A stretch of 64,000 nt of DNA from Pseudonocardia thermophila (GCF_900142365.1 NZ_FRAP01000001.1:421149-485148), one strand, 5' to 3'. Numbered from the stretch's first letter, positions 15,223 through 24,996 are shown. A program made the numbers and translations. The notes: a model not told the origin generated them from the sequence alone.

Positions 15223-17241
15223 TCACCCCTTCCGCAGCACCGGCCCCCCGGGGATCACCATCAGGTTCCCCTCCTCCACGTCGACGCGCGCCCGACTCCC
15301 GTGCCCCAGCTCGCCGGCGATGATCATCCGCGACAGCCTCCGGTCCAGCTCCCGGGCGATCGTGCGCCGCAGGGGCCGCGCACCCAGCTCCGGCTGCGTG
15401 CCGTGCTCGGCGAACCACGCCACGGCGGCGTCGCGCACGTCCAGTTCGATGCCCTGCTTCCGCACCCGCTCGACGGTCTCGGCGAGCAGCAGTCGGGCGA
15501 TGGCGCGCAGCTCGTCGGGGCCCAGCGGGTGGAACTGCACCACCTCGTCGATCCGGGCCCGGAACTCCGCCCGGAACACCCCGGGCAGCAGCTCGACCCC
15601 CAGGTTGCTGGTCATGATCACGACGGTGTTCGTGAAGTCGACGGTGCGGCCGTGCGCGTCGGTGAGCCGGCCCGCGTCGAGCACCTGCAGGAGGGTGTTG
15701 GTGACCTCCAGGTGCGCCTTCTCGATCTCGTCGAGCAGCAGCACCGCGTACGGGGACCGGCGAACGGCCTCGGTGAGCTGCCCCGGCTCGTCGAACCCGA
15801 TGTGGCCGGGTGGTGCCCCGACCAGCCGCATCGCGGAGCCGCGGTCGGCGTACTCGCTCATGTCGAACCGCAGCAGCGCGTCGGGCGAGCCGAACAGCAC
15901 CTCGGCCAGCGCACGGGCCAGCTCCGTCTTGCCGACCCCGGTCGGCCCGATGAACAGGAACGACCCGACGGGCCGGTTCGGTGAGGAGAGCCCCGCCCGG
16001 CCGGCACGGACGGCGTCGGCGACCGCGGTGACCGCCTCGTCCTGCCCGACGACCCGCCGGTGCAGCAGCCGCTCCAGGTCGAGCAGCTTGTCCCGCTCGG
16101 CGCGGGTCAGCTCGGTGACCGGGATGCCGGTGCTGCGGGCCACGACAGCGGCGACGTCGTTCGCCGTGATCAGCGGTGGCCCGCTCGGCGGCGGGGCCTC
16201 CGCCGCCTCGATCTCGCGGGTCAGCTCCATCGCGCGCTCGTAGTCCTCGGCGTCGACGGCGACGTCGCGGGCGCGGCGCAGCTGCTCCAGCAGGGAGGCG
16301 CGGGCGGCCGGGTCGGTGGGCACGCTGATGCGGGCGCGGGCGGCGGCGCGGTCGAGCAGGTCGATCGCCTTGTCGGGCAGGAACCGGTCGGTCAGGTAGC
16401 GATCGGACAGGGTCGCGGCCGCGGTGAGCGCGTCGTCGCCGATGAGGACGTCGTGGTGCTCCTCGTAGCGGGCGCGCAGGCCGCGCAGGATCTCGATGGT
16501 GCCCTCGACGGTCGGCGGCGCGATCCGCACCGGCTCCAGCCGCCGTTCCAGTGCGGCGTCCTTCTCGATGTGCTTGCGGTACTCACCGGGGGTGGTGGCA
16601 CCGATCAGTTGCAGGTCGCCGCGGGCCAGCGCCGGCTTGAGCAGGGTCGCGGCGTCCATCGGGGCGCCCTCCGCCGAGCCGGCCCCGACGATGGCGTGCA
16701 CCTCGTCGATGAACAGCACGACGCCCCGCTTCGCCCGGACGACCTCGTCGATGATCGAGGTGAGCCGCTGCTCGAACTCGCCGCGGTACTTCGTGCCCGC
16801 GACCATCGCGCCGACGTCCACCGACACGACGCGCACGCCGCGCAGCTGCTGCGGCACGCTGCCCTCGGCGATGCGCTGCGCGATGCCCTCCACGATCGCC
16901 GTCTTGCCCACGCCGGGATCCCCGATCAGCACCGGGTTGTTCTTGGTCCGGCGGGCCAGGACCTCCAGGACCTGCTCGATCTCCGCGTCGCGACCGATGA
17001 CCGGGTCGAGCCCGCCGCGGGCGGCCCGGGCGGTCAGGTCGGTGCCGAACCGGTCCAGCCGCGGGGTGCGGGCACCGCGCTGCGGCGCGGCCTGCTCCGG
17101 CTCCTCCCCCGTGGGTGCGGTGAAGTCGGGGTCGGTGAACGGGCGGAACGCCTCCCCGAGGTTCTCGGTGAGGTTGCCGAGCAGGCGCTCGACCATGTCG
17201 TCCAGCGGACCGAAGCCGCCGGGTCGGTCGTTGTCGGGCAC
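15223..17241 (-). CDS. ClpB/ClpC-like AAA+ unfoldase lacking the Clp N-domain
   Basis: 672 residues. The first AAA+ module has Walker A GDPGVGKT near residue 110 and Walker [11 protein letters not shown]; the second has GPTGVGKT near 410 and [11 protein letters not shown]. Between them lies a short charged linker ([32 protein letters not shown]), much shorter than the ClpB coiled-coil M domain. The usual N-terminal pair of Clp repeats is missing; instead there are ~75 residues that are Asp/Glu/Pro-rich ([19 protein letters not shown]). The protein should unfold or remodel substrates with ATP. No ClpP-binding loop can be assigned with confidence. GTG 17241 is preferred because ACGAGG lies 5 bases upstream; GTG 17247 is an alternative. 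Confidence 0.88.
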   Translation of the reverse strand: MPDNDRPGGFGPLDDMVERLLGNLTENLGEAFRPFTDPDFTAPTGEEPEQAAPQRGARTPRLDRFGTDLTARAARGGLDPVIGRDAEIEQVLEVLARRTKNNPVLIGDPGVGKTAIVEGIAQRIAEGSVPQQLRGVRVVSVDVGAMVAGTKYRGEFEQRLTSIIDEVVRAKRGVVLFIDEVHAIVGAGSAEGAPMDAATLLKPALARGDLQLIGATTPGEYRKHIEKDAALERRLEPVRIAPPTVEGTIEILRGLRARYEEHHDVLIGDDALTAAATLSDRYLTDRFLPDKAIDLLDRAAARARISVPTDPAARASLLEQLRRARDVAVDAEDYERAMELTREIEAAEAPPPSGPPLITANDVAAVVARSTGIPVTELTRAERDKLLDLERLLHRRVVGQDEAVTAVADAVRAGRAGLSSPNRPVGSFLFIGPTGVGKTELARALAEVLFGSPDALLRFDMSEYADRGSAMRLVGAPPGHIGFDEPGQLTEAVRRSPYAVLLLDEIEKAHLEVTNTLLQVLDAGRLTDAHGRTVDFTNTVVIMTSNLGVELLPGVFRAEFRARIDEVVQFHPLGPDELRAIARLLLAETVERVRKQGIELDVRDAAVAWFAEHGTQPELGARPLRRTIARELDRRLSRMIIAGELGHGSRARVDVEEGNLMVIPGGPVLRKG

Positions 17242-17382
17242 GGGCACCTCGTCAGTCTCTCGTGGGCGGGCGTTGCCTCGATGGTGCCTGAAATGCGCGG
17301 ACGACGACGGCCAGTACGGCTCGACGGCGATCACGGGCCGCGGCGCAAGCCCCCGACCCGGGCATGGATAGGATCCGGCGCG

Positions 17383-19398
17383 ATGCGTCGACCGGTGCAG
17401 TGGCAGGCCGCTCCCCCTTCGCTGGCCGCGCGGCACCGTCCTGAGGTACAGGGCCTGCGCGCGGTCGCGGTGTTCCTCATCGTCGTCTACCACGTGTGGA
17501 TCGGGCGCGTCTCCGGCGGTGTCGACGTCTTCTTCGTCCTCACCGGGTTCCTGCTGACCGGCGGGCTGGTCCGCGCTGCCGAGCAGGGCCGGCTGAACCT
17601 GCGGGCCCGCTGGACGCGCACGCTGGCCCGGCTCGTGCCCGCCGCGTCCGTGGTGCTCGTGGCCGTTGTCGCGGCCGGGATGTGGCTGCTGCCGGCCGGG
17701 CGGTGGAGCCAGACCGTGCGCGAGGTGGCTGCGGCGGCGCTGTTCGCCGAGAACTGGCAGCTCGCCGCCGACGCCGTCGACTACGAAGCCCGCTCGCAGG
17801 CCACGAGCGTCGTGCAGCACTTCTGGTCGCTCGCCATCCAGGGCCAGGTCTTCTTCCTGTTCCCGCTGTTGGTGGCGGTGATCGCGCTGGCCTGCGGGCG
17901 GCGGACCGAGCTGATCCGCGGTCGGGTGACGCTCGCGCTGCTCTGGCTCGGCGCGGCGTCGCTGCTGTTCTCGATCGGCCAGACCGCCGACAACCAGCCG
18001 CTGGCCTACTTCCACACGACGACCCGGTTGTGGGAGTTCGCGGTCGGCGGCCTGCTCGCACTGCACCTGGACCGGCTGGTGCTGGCGTGGAAGCTGCGGA
18101 TCGCGGCCGGCTGGGCGGGCGTGCTCGGCCTGGTGGCCTGCGGTGCGCTGCTGCCGGTCGCCTCGACGTTCCCCGGTTGGATCGCGCTGTGGCCGGTCAC
18201 GTGCACCGCGCTCGTGCTCGCCGCGGGTGCCACCGGCAGCCGGCTCGGGGTGGATCGGCTGCTCACCAACCCGGTGGCCCGCTGGATCGGCGACCGCAGC
18301 TACGCGATCTACCTGTGGCACTGGCCGATCCTGATCATGGTCATGGCGGTCACCGGCGGCACGTTCGCCGACCTGCCGACCGGCCTCGCGATCGTCGCGG
18401 CCGCGGTCGTCGCCGCAGCCTTCACCCACCGGTTCGTCGAGGAGCCCGCCGCCCGCCGCGGCGGCCTGCGGATCCCCGCGGTCGCCACCGCCGCCGTCCT
18501 GGTCGCGACGGTGGCGTGGCAGGCCGCGGCGATGCTCGCCGACCGCCCGTCCGGCGCGGCCGGGGCCCCCACCCACCCCGGCGCGCTCGCCCTCGCCGAC
18601 ACCTCCATCGACCCCGCCGCGTGGGAGGGCGTGCCACCGGTGCCGCCGCTGGTGTCGGTGCACGAGGACTGGGAGCGGATCGAGCGCTGGAACTGCCGGC
18701 CGCTGCAGGGCTTCCCGCAGGACCTGTGCACCCGGCCCCGCCCGGGCGCGCAGGAGCCGCCGGCGCGGCGCGTGGTGGTGGTCGGCGACTCGCACGCCCA
18801 GCAGCTCTCCGCGGCGCTGGGCCCGATCGCCGACGCGGAGAACTGGGAGCTCACCGACATCGTCCGCGGAGCCTGCCCGTTCTCCACCGTCTCGGAGAAC
18901 GATCCCGACGACGCCGACTGCGTGGCCTGGCTGGCCGCGGCGTTCGACGAGATCGCCGCGCTGCGCCCGGACGTCGTGGTCACGCTCGCGACCCGCACGG
19001 TCCGGGTCGGCCTGACCGAGCACACCCCGGCCGGCTTCGTCGAGCAGTGGCGGCGACTGGCCGACCTCGGCATCCCGGTGCTCGCGCTGCGCGACAACCC
19101 GCGCTTCGACGAGTCGATGCCCGACTGCGTGGCCCGCAACTCCGAGGATCCGTCCGTGTGCGGCGCCGACCGCGCTGACCTGTACGCGCCGGAGCCGCCG
19201 TGGGTCCGCGCCGAGGGTGTGCCGCCGACGGTCTCGTTCCTCGACATCGCCGACGCGGTCTGCACGCCGGACCGCTGCCCGGCCGTCATCGGTAACGTGC
19301 TGGTCTACCTCGACGACAACCACCTCACGGCGACCTACGCGACCACGATGGCGCCGCTCATCGCCGACCGGGTGCGCGCCGCGATCGGCAGCCCCTGA
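17383..19398 (+). CDS. OatA-like membrane acyltransferase (acyltransferase-3 fused to an SGNH domain)
   Basis: 671 residues. The N-terminal ~360 residues are an acyltransferase-3 domain with about ten hydrophobic segments; it opens HRPEVQGLRAVAVFLIVVYHVWIG and VDVFFVLTGFLLTGG, with the conserved active-site His in VVYHVW, and ends SYAIYLWHWPILI. An extracytoplasmic linker leads to a C-terminal SGNH esterase-like domain with the nucleophile block VVVGDSHAQQL (~residue 470) and the Asp/His block YLDDNHLTATYA. Such proteins acetylate peptidoglycan or other surface glycans. The start is supported by a leaderless promoter: TAGGAT (17369-17374) ends 8 bases before the ATG. It is divergent from the Clp ATPase gene. 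Confidence 0.9.
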   Translation: MRRPVQWQAAPPSLAARHRPEVQGLRAVAVFLIVVYHVWIGRVSGGVDVFFVLTGFLLTGGLVRAAEQGRLNLRARWTRTLARLVPAASVVLVAVVAAGMWLLPAGRWSQTVREVAAAALFAENWQLAADAVDYEARSQATSVVQHFWSLAIQGQVFFLFPLLVAVIALACGRRTELIRGRVTLALLWLGAASLLFSIGQTADNQPLAYFHTTTRLWEFAVGGLLALHLDRLVLAWKLRIAAGWAGVLGLVACGALLPVASTFPGWIALWPVTCTALVLAAGATGSRLGVDRLLTNPVARWIGDRSYAIYLWHWPILIMVMAVTGGTFADLPTGLAIVAAAVVAAAFTHRFVEEPAARRGGLRIPAVATAAVLVATVAWQAAAMLADRPSGAAGAPTHPGALALADTSIDPAAWEGVPPVPPLVSVHEDWERIERWNCRPLQGFPQDLCTRPRPGAQEPPARRVVVVGDSHAQQLSAALGPIADAENWELTDIVRGACPFSTVSENDPDDADCVAWLAAAFDEIAALRPDVVVTLATRTVRVGLTEHTPAGFVEQWRRLADLGIPVLALRDNPRFDESMPDCVARNSEDPSVCGADRADLYAPEPPWVRAEGVPPTVSFLDIADAVCTPDRCPAVIGNVLVYLDDNHLTATYATTMAPLIADRVRAAIGSP

Positions 19399-19417
19399 CC
19401 CCGTTGAAGGAGTCAGT

Positions 19418-19446
19418 GTTGACCGTCCGGCGTTGACCGGTCCGGC
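19418..19446 (+). repeat. Imperfect tandem repeat upstream of the acyl-CoA synthetase gene
   Basis: GTTGACCGTCCGGC (19418-19431) is followed directly by GTTGACCGGTCCGGC (19432-19446). Each copy contains a -35-like TTGACC. A related GTTGACCGTCAGGCG occurs at 13516-13530 before the amidohydrolase. A regulatory role is possible but unproven. Confidence 0.4.
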
Positions 19447-19499
19447 GCGGCCCGAGCAGGATGGAGTGCTCCCGGCCCGACGACGCGCGAGGAGCCGCC

Positions 19500-21059
19500 G
19501 TGTATCCAGGGAAGTTCGCCGCCCTCACCCCCGACAAGCCCGCGGTCGTCATGTCCGACACCGGCGCCGCGCTCACCTACGCCCAGCTCGAGGAGCGCTC
19601 GGTGCGGCTGTCGCGGGCGCTGTGGGACGCCGGCCTGCGCCCCGGGGACAACGTCGCGCTCCTGGCGGAGAACTCCCTGCGCACCTACGAGGTGTACTGG
19701 GCGGCCATGCGCAGCGGGCTGTACCTGACCGCGATCAACTTCCGGCTGCACCCCGACGAGGTGACCTACATCGTCGACGACTGCGGGGCGAAGGCGCTGG
19801 TCGTCTCCACGGGGCTCGCCGAGACGGCCACCGTCGTCCACGACGCGACCCCCGGCGTCGGGCTGCGGCTGGCGTTCTGCACCGACCCGGCCGACGACCT
19901 GCCGCCGGGCCACGACGACTACGAGGCCGCGCTCGCCGCGGCCTCCCCCGAACCGCTGCCCGAGCAGCCGCGCGGCCGGGACATGCTCTACAGCTCCGGC
20001 ACCACCGGCCGGCCGAAGGGTGTGAAGGCGCCGCTGCCCGGGGTGTCGGTGACCGAGGGCGGCGACCTGCTGCTCAGCCTGTTCGGCCCGCTCTACGGCT
20101 TCGCCGCCGACACCGTCTACCTCTCCCCCGCCCCGCTCTACCACGCCGCCCCGCTGCGCTTCGGCGGGATGATCCACCAGGTGGGCGGCACCGTCGTGGT
20201 GATGCCGCGGTTCGACGCGGCCGCCGCCCTGGCCGCGATCGAGCGCTACCGCGTCACGCACAGCCAGTGGGTGCCGACGATGTTCGTGCGGATGCTGAAG
20301 CTGCCCGACGAGGTCCGCACAGCCCACGATCTGTCCTCGCACCGGGTGGCCGTGCACGCCGCGGCGCCGTGCCCGGTCGAGGTCAAGCAGCGGATGATCG
20401 ACTGGTGGGGCCCGATCCTGCACGAGTACTACGCCGCGACGGAGTCCATCGGGCTCACCGTGATCGACTCGCCCACCTGGCAGCAGAAGCCGGGATCGGT
20501 GGGCCGGTCGCTGCTCGGCGTGCTGCACGTCTGCGGCGACGACGGGCAGGAGCTGCCGCCCGGCGAGGTCGGACTGGTGTACTTCGAGCGCGATCAGTTC
20601 CCGTTCGCCTACCACAACGATCCCGAGAAGACCGCCGCGGCGGCCCACCCGGACCACCCGACCTGGGCCACCACCGGCGACGTCGGCTACGTCGACGAAG
20701 ACGGCTTCCTGTTCCTCACCGACCGGCAGTCGTTCATGATCATCTCAGGCGGGGTGAACCTCTACCCGCAGGAGATCGAGAACGCGCTCGCCCTGCACCC
20801 GGCCGTGCTCGACCTGGCTGTGATCGGCATCCCCGACCCGGACATGGGCGAGCAGGTCAAGGCCGTGGTGCAGCCCGCGCCGGACGTCGAGCCAGGGCCC
20901 GAGCTGGAGGCCGAGCTGCTGGAGTTCCTGCGCGCCCGCATCGCCGGCTACAAGATCCCACGCAGCATCGACTTCACCGACGACCTGCCGCGCACCGAGA
21001 CCGGCAAGCTGCAGAAGCACAAGCTGCGGGCCCGCTACACCTCGCCGGCCCCGGCGTGA
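19500..21059 (+). CDS. Acyl-CoA synthetase (AMP-forming), FadD-like
   Basis: 519 residues from GTG 19500, preferred over ATG 19461 because GAGGAG lies 6 bases upstream. All core motifs of the adenylate-forming superfamily are present: P-loop-like YSSGTTGRPKGV (~residue 165), YYAATES (~310), TGDVGYVDEDGFLFLTDR (~395), ISGGVNLYPQEIE (hinge and A8), and ETGKLQKHKLR with the catalytic Lys near the C-terminus. The carboxylic acid could be a fatty acid or an aromatic or side-chain acid. It is convergent with a second, unrelated acyl-CoA synthetase whose stop is 10 bases away. Confidence 0.9.
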   Translation: MYPGKFAALTPDKPAVVMSDTGAALTYAQLEERSVRLSRALWDAGLRPGDNVALLAENSLRTYEVYWAAMRSGLYLTAINFRLHPDEVTYIVDDCGAKALVVSTGLAETATVVHDATPGVGLRLAFCTDPADDLPPGHDDYEAALAAASPEPLPEQPRGRDMLYSSGTTGRPKGVKAPLPGVSVTEGGDLLLSLFGPLYGFAADTVYLSPAPLYHAAPLRFGGMIHQVGGTVVVMPRFDAAAALAAIERYRVTHSQWVPTMFVRMLKLPDEVRTAHDLSSHRVAVHAAAPCPVEVKQRMIDWWGPILHEYYAATESIGLTVIDSPTWQQKPGSVGRSLLGVLHVCGDDGQELPPGEVGLVYFERDQFPFAYHNDPEKTAAAAHPDHPTWATTGDVGYVDEDGFLFLTDRQSFMIISGGVNLYPQEIENALALHPAVLDLAVIGIPDPDMGEQVKAVVQPAPDVEPGPELEAELLEFLRARIAGYKIPRSIDFTDDLPRTETGKLQKHKLRARYTSPAPA

Positions 21060-21069
21060 CGGCTGCCCG

Positions 21070-22872
21070 CTACTTCTTCGGCTTGGCGTAGATCGACTCG
21101 ATCGCCTCGGCGTACTTCTTCGCGACGACGGCCCGCTTCACCTTCATCGATGGGGTCATCTCGCCCCCCTCTTCGGTGAAGTCGACCGGGAGGATGCGGA
21201 ACTCGCGGATCTGCTCGGCGCGCGACACCTGCGAGTTCGCGTCGTCGACGGCCTTCTGCACCTCGGCGCGCAGCAGCGGGTCGTCGACGAGCTCGGCGAG
21301 CGGGGTGTCCTCGGGCCGGCCGGCGTTGCGCAGGAACCGGGGCAGCGCCTCCTGGTCGATCGTGATGACCGCGCCGATGAACGGCTTGTTGTCGCCCACC
21401 ACCATCGCCTGGCTGATGATCACGTGCGAGCGGAGGCGGTCCTCCAGCACGGCCGGGGCGACGTTCTTGCCGCCCGCGGTGACGATGAGCTCCTTCTTGC
21501 GGCCGGTGATGTAGAGGAAACCGGCGTCGTCGAGCTCGCCGATGTCGCCGGAGTGGAACCAGTCGTCGGTGAAGGCCTCCTTCGTGGCAGCCTCGTTGTT
21601 CCAGTAGCCGCGGAACACGATGGGGCCCTTGAGCAAGATCTCCCCGTCGTCGGCGATGCGGACCGCGTGGCCGGGCACCGGCCGCCCCACGCTGCCGACG
21701 CGCTGCGCGTCGAGGGTGTTGACGGTGACGCCCGCGGAGGTCTCGGTGAGCCCGTAGCCCTCCAGCACCGGCAGCCCGATCCCGCGGAAGTAGTGGCCGA
21801 GCCGCTCGCCGAGCGGTGCGCTGCCGGAGACCGCCGCGACGACCCGACCGCCGGTGACGGCCCGCAGCTTCGCGTAGACGAGCTTGTCGAACAGCGCGTG
21901 CTTGAGCCGCAGCCCGAGGCTCGGCCCGCCGGAGTCCTGCGCGCGGCTCCACGCGATCGCGACGTCGGTGGCGGTGTCGAAGATCTTGCCCTTGCCCTCG
22001 TCGTGGGCCTTCTGCCGGGCAGCGTTGTAGACCTTCTCGAACACCCGCGGCACGGCCAGCAGGAAGGTCGGCTTGAACGACTGCAGGTCGTCGACCAGCT
22101 CCGCGATGTCGGGCGTGTGCCCGATGACCGTGCGCTTGTACACGGCCCCGCACTGGATGACCTTGCCGAACACGTGGGCGAGCGGCAGGAACAGCAGCAC
22201 CGAGCCGCCTTCCTGCAGCAGCGTCGGCAGGATCGTCGCGACGCTCTTGATCTCGCTGAGCAGGTTGCGGTGGGTCAGCTCGCAGCCCTTCGGCCGGCCC
22301 GTCGTGCCGGAGGTGTAGATCAGCGTGGCGAGGTCGTCGGCGCCGACCGCCGAGCGCCGCTCGTGGACCTGGTCCTCGGGCACCTCGGCGCCCTTGGCCT
22401 TGAGCTCGTCGACCACACCGGCGTCGATCTGCCACACCTGCGGCAGCGAGCCGAGCGCCGCTTTCACCTGGTCGAGTCGCTCCATGTGTCCGGCGTTCTC
22501 GACGATGATGCCCACCGCGCCGGAGTCGGAGAGGATCCAGCTGATCTGGTCGGCCGACGAGGTCTCGTAGATCGGCACGGTGATCCCGCCGACGGCGAGT
22601 ATCGCGTAGTCGAACAGGGTCCACTCGTAGCGGGTGTGCGAGAGCAGGGCGACCCGGTCACCGGGCTTGACCCCGGAGGCGATCAGCCCGCGCGCGACGT
22701 CCGTGACCTCCTTCGCGAACTCGGCGTAGGTCATGTCGTGCCACTGCTTCGCCGCGTCACGCCTGCGGACCCCGACGCTGCCGGGAGCCACCCGCGCGTT
22801 CGTGTAGACGGCGGCCACGAGATTCTCGTCGGCCGCGACCTCGAAGGTGGCGGGAACGCTGTACTCGCGCAC
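21070..22872 (-). CDS. Long-chain fatty-acid-CoA ligase (FadD15-like)
   Basis: 600 residues from GTG 22872, with AGGAGGTCC just upstream. Motifs are IYTSGTTGRPKGCELTHRNLL (~residue 190), LEGYGLTETSAG (~340), WFHSGDIGELDDAGFLYITGRKKELIVTAGGKNVAP (~440-475) and a C-terminal MTPSMKVKRAVVAKKY carrying the catalytic Lys. The overall layout matches the ~600-residue AMP-dependent long-chain acyl-CoA synthetases common in actinobacteria (FadD15/FAA1 type). It activates fatty acids for beta-oxidation or lipid synthesis. There is no operon partner; the region upstream is an apparently empty 537-base gap. Confidence 0.92.
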   Translation of the reverse strand: MREYSVPATFEVAADENLVAAVYTNARVAPGSVGVRRRDAAKQWHDMTYAEFAKEVTDVARGLIASGVKPGDRVALLSHTRYEWTLFDYAILAVGGITVPIYETSSADQISWILSDSGAVGIIVENAGHMERLDQVKAALGSLPQVWQIDAGVVDELKAKGAEVPEDQVHERRSAVGADDLATLIYTSGTTGRPKGCELTHRNLLSEIKSVATILPTLLQEGGSVLLFLPLAHVFGKVIQCGAVYKRTVIGHTPDIAELVDDLQSFKPTFLLAVPRVFEKVYNAARQKAHDEGKGKIFDTATDVAIAWSRAQDSGGPSLGLRLKHALFDKLVYAKLRAVTGGRVVAAVSGSAPLGERLGHYFRGIGLPVLEGYGLTETSAGVTVNTLDAQRVGSVGRPVPGHAVRIADDGEILLKGPIVFRGYWNNEAATKEAFTDDWFHSGDIGELDDAGFLYITGRKKELIVTAGGKNVAPAVLEDRLRSHVIISQAMVVGDNKPFIGAVITIDQEALPRFLRNAGRPEDTPLAELVDDPLLRAEVQKAVDDANSQVSRAEQIREFRILPVDFTEEGGEMTPSMKVKRAVVAKKYAEAIESIYAKPKK

Positions 22873-23409
22873 GGAGGACCTCCTGGAGCCGGCACTGGCA
22901 ACGTCCGAACGAGGCGAACCTACCTCGGGGGTAATGCGGACTGCAGGCGCCTCGCGTCGCGATTCCGCAAACAATGCCCGGAAGGTCCGGCTCCTCGGCC
23001 TCGGCGGTGGTCGCCGCCGGGATGGATGATCATCCTGCCACGGGCGCCGTGCCCTGCCACCCGCGGCGCGCCTCGTCCGGGGCACGCCGCCCCGCCGGTG
23101 GACGGGGTGGCCGCCACCGATCCGGCCTGATCCCGGCCGCGCTGCGCCGGCGCCGGCCCGCCGAGGACGCCTCCGGGGCGGCGTGGGACCTGCGCGGCTC
23201 GACCGGTCGCCCGACCGACAGCGTGGTGCAGCTCGACCCCGCGCTGCCGCGCGGCGGGTACGCGCTCGACGTCGGCACATCGATGCAGTCGGCGCGGCCG
23301 ACTCGGCAGGGCGCGCGGCTGCCGCGACGCGGATCGCGCCTGCAGGAGCTCCCCCCCCGGCCAGCTTCGTCACGCCCGCCGCACGACCACCGCGTCTCGA
23401 GCTCGCGCC
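22873..23409. other. 537-base intergenic region without a supported gene
   Basis: Long frames are open here on both strands, but they are composed mainly of Arg, Ala, Gly and Pro, lack start-site signals and contain no family motif, so I treat them as GC-driven noise. The 5' part should hold the promoter of the leftward ligase gene; no clear -10/-35 pair is seen. I see no RNA-gene signature. Confidence 0.4.
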
Positions 23410-23673
23410 TCAGACCGGCTCGGCGACCGCCCCGCCGGCCGCTGCCCCGAGCTGCTGCAGGTACCGGTAGTTGCCCGGCCGCAGCCGCATCGCGTGCACC
23501 ACCGTCAGCGGCGGGCCCGGGGCCACCACGATCTCCAGCAGGTCCCGTTCGTCGGTGACCCCGATGTGCAGCACCGTCTGGCCCTGCTCGACCGAGCACA
23601 GCGGGGCGTCGAGGACCGCCCGCATCTGGTCGACGGTGACGCCGTGCTTGCGCGCGTTGCGGGTCACCACCAC
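23410..23673 (-). CDS. Small protein resembling BrnT/DUF4258-type toxins
   Basis: 87 residues from GTG 23673. The pattern RNARKHGVTVDQMRAVLDAPLCSVEQGQTVLHIGVTDERDLLEIVVAPGPPLTVVHAMRLRP is like actinobacterial proteins of the BrnT-like/DUF4258 type (an HGV helix, DxM, then LLEIVV and VVHAMRLRP). These are small RelE-fold toxins or relatives. No antitoxin gene is recognisable within 500 bases on either side and no Shine-Dalgarno sequence precedes the start, so function as a toxin is uncertain; it may be a solitary or decayed member. Confidence 0.55.
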   Translation of the reverse strand: MVVTRNARKHGVTVDQMRAVLDAPLCSVEQGQTVLHIGVTDERDLLEIVVAPGPPLTVVHAMRLRPGNYRYLQQLGAAAGGAVAEPV

Positions 23674-23879
23674 GGCCGGAGAGCCTATGCCGGACCGCTC
23701 GGCGCACCGTTCATCGCCCGGCGGCTCGCGATGCGGCGCCGGTCACACCCTCGGTGACCGACGCGGCAGCCCAGCGCGCAAGGTCACCCGTTCGTGGCGC
23801 CGTGACCGCCCGCACGTCGCCACGTCGAACACGCAGGGTAGTTTTCCTGATGTCGACCGAAGGACGGGAGGATCATCCG

Positions 23880-24641
23880 ATGGCGTGGTGGGCAGGCCGG
23901 AAGGACCGTGAGGTCGAGTTGCAGCACCTCGCCCTGCTCGCCGACCAGAACGCCGAGGCGGCGGCGTACTTCGCCGAGGACCGCCCGGACCGCGCAGCGG
24001 CCGTTCTGCTCCAAGTGCGTGCCGAGTGCGAGCAGCTGTTCGGAGCGCACCACCCGGCGTCGCTCACGGTGACCGGCAACCTGGGCGTGGCCCTGGTCGC
24101 GGCCGGTCGCGGCGCCGAGGGCATCGCGGTGCTCGAGACCTCCGTGACCGACCGCATCCGCGCCTACGGCAACGACCACCCCGAGACGCTCACCGCCCGC
24201 GACGCGCTCGCCACCGCGTACCGGCTCGCCGAGCGGTGGGAGGACGCGATCGCGCTGTACGCCGAGGTGGAGGCGGCGCGCCGGCGCATCCTCGGCGCCG
24301 CCCACCCCGACACGCTGACCACGCGCATGGGCGCGGGCCTGGCCATCGCCGCCACCGGGGACATGCGTTCCGCGACGGCGCTGCTGGAGGACGCGCTCGC
24401 CGACGCCGAGCAGGTGCTGGGTGCCCGGCACCGCTCGACGATCGCGCTGCGCGCCGCCACGGGCGCCTGCCTCGCGGTGGCCGGGCGCACCACGCGCGCC
24501 ATCTCGATGCTGGAGCGCGCGATCGAGGACTCCAGCGCCCTGCTCGGACCCACCCACCCCGAGACCGAGGCGCTGCGCGCCGATCTCGCCGACGTGCACC
24601 ACCCGGAGCGGCTCGGCATCCACCGCCCCGTCCCGGCGTGA
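23880..24641 (+). CDS. Tetratricopeptide repeat protein (TPR_10/TPR_12 type)
   Basis: 253 residues from ATG 23880, chosen because GGGAGG lies 9 bases upstream. It contains about five 42-residue TPR units of the kinesin-light-chain type, each with a GxxHPxTL turn: FGAHHPASLTVTGNLGVAL, YGNDHPETLTARDALATAY, LGAAHPDTLTTRMGAGLAI, LGARHRSTIALRAATGACL and LGPTHPETEALRADLADV. There is no NB-ARC or helix-turn-helix domain, signal peptide or membrane segment, so it is a cytoplasmic helical scaffold, probably for protein-protein contact. Longer relatives are the C-terminal parts of actinobacterial regulators; this one stands alone and may be complete. Confidence 0.88.
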   Translation: MAWWAGRKDREVELQHLALLADQNAEAAAYFAEDRPDRAAAVLLQVRAECEQLFGAHHPASLTVTGNLGVALVAAGRGAEGIAVLETSVTDRIRAYGNDHPETLTARDALATAYRLAERWEDAIALYAEVEAARRRILGAAHPDTLTTRMGAGLAIAATGDMRSATALLEDALADAEQVLGARHRSTIALRAATGACLAVAGRTTRAISMLERAIEDSSALLGPTHPETEALRADLADVHHPERLGIHRPVPA

Positions 24642-24654
24642 CACCGGGAGCCCG

Positions 24655-24996
24655 TCAGAACCCCGGGTACCCGGCGGGCGGGATGCCCTCGTCGTCGCCC
24701 GGCTCCTGCTCCTGCTCCGGCCCCGGTTCGGGCACCGTGAGCAGCAGCGGCAGCGCGGTCGCCGCGAAGAGCAGCACCACCGCGAACCAGGCGAACGGCA
24801 GCAGCACCGCGAGGATCACGAGGACCGCCAGCGCCGCCACCACCCGGTCGACGACGATCGAGCGGGGCGGGATGAGCCGGGTCTCGAGGCGTGGATAGCG
24901 CGCGGCGAGCCCCTCACCGATCTCCTGGAGCAGCTTCTGTTCGCGCTCGTCGAGGGGGCGCGGCTCGTCGTCGGGCCGCGGGTCGATGGTCGCCAT
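24655..24996 (-). CDS. DUF3040 family small membrane protein
   Basis: 113 residues. The N-terminal cytoplasmic motif LDEREQKLLQEIGEGLAARYPRLE is the DUF3040 signature; residues ~50-85 form one or two membrane helices (VVAALAVLVILAVLLPFAWFAVVLLFAATALPLLL), followed by an acidic, Pro/Glu-rich tail. GGAGGTGACC precedes the ATG. The family is restricted to actinobacteria and its function is unknown. It is convergent with the TPR gene, with 13 bases between the stops. Confidence 0.85.
   Translation of the reverse strand: MATIDPRPDDEPRPLDEREQKLLQEIGEGLAARYPRLETRLIPPRSIVVDRVVAALAVLVILAVLLPFAWFAVVLLFAATALPLLLTVPEPGPEQEQEPGDDEGIPPAGYPGF

Noticed and set aside
17248..19323. Very long open frame on the minus strand opposite the acyltransferase gene, continuing the Clp gene upstream
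   Set aside because: It is rich in His, Arg, Gly and Asp with no motifs and no start signals. It is the complement of a well-supported gene in a GC-rich genome.
13516..19446. Shared GTTGACCGTC sequence at 13516 and 19418 as a common regulator site
   Set aside because: It is only a 14-of-15 match including a common TTGACC promoter element; the two genes have no obvious link. Kept only as a low-confidence repeat at 19418-19446.
22920..23409. Several overlapping open frames in the gap after the fatty-acid-CoA ligase gene
   Set aside because: Composition is almost only Arg, Ala, Gly and Pro, frames on both strands are equally open, and no motif or start signal is present.
23839..23850. Leaderless start at ATG 23850 for the TPR gene (TAGTTT 5 bases upstream)
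   Set aside because: The spacing is off, and the in-frame ATG at 23880 has a strong GGGAGG ribosome binding site, so the later start is preferred.
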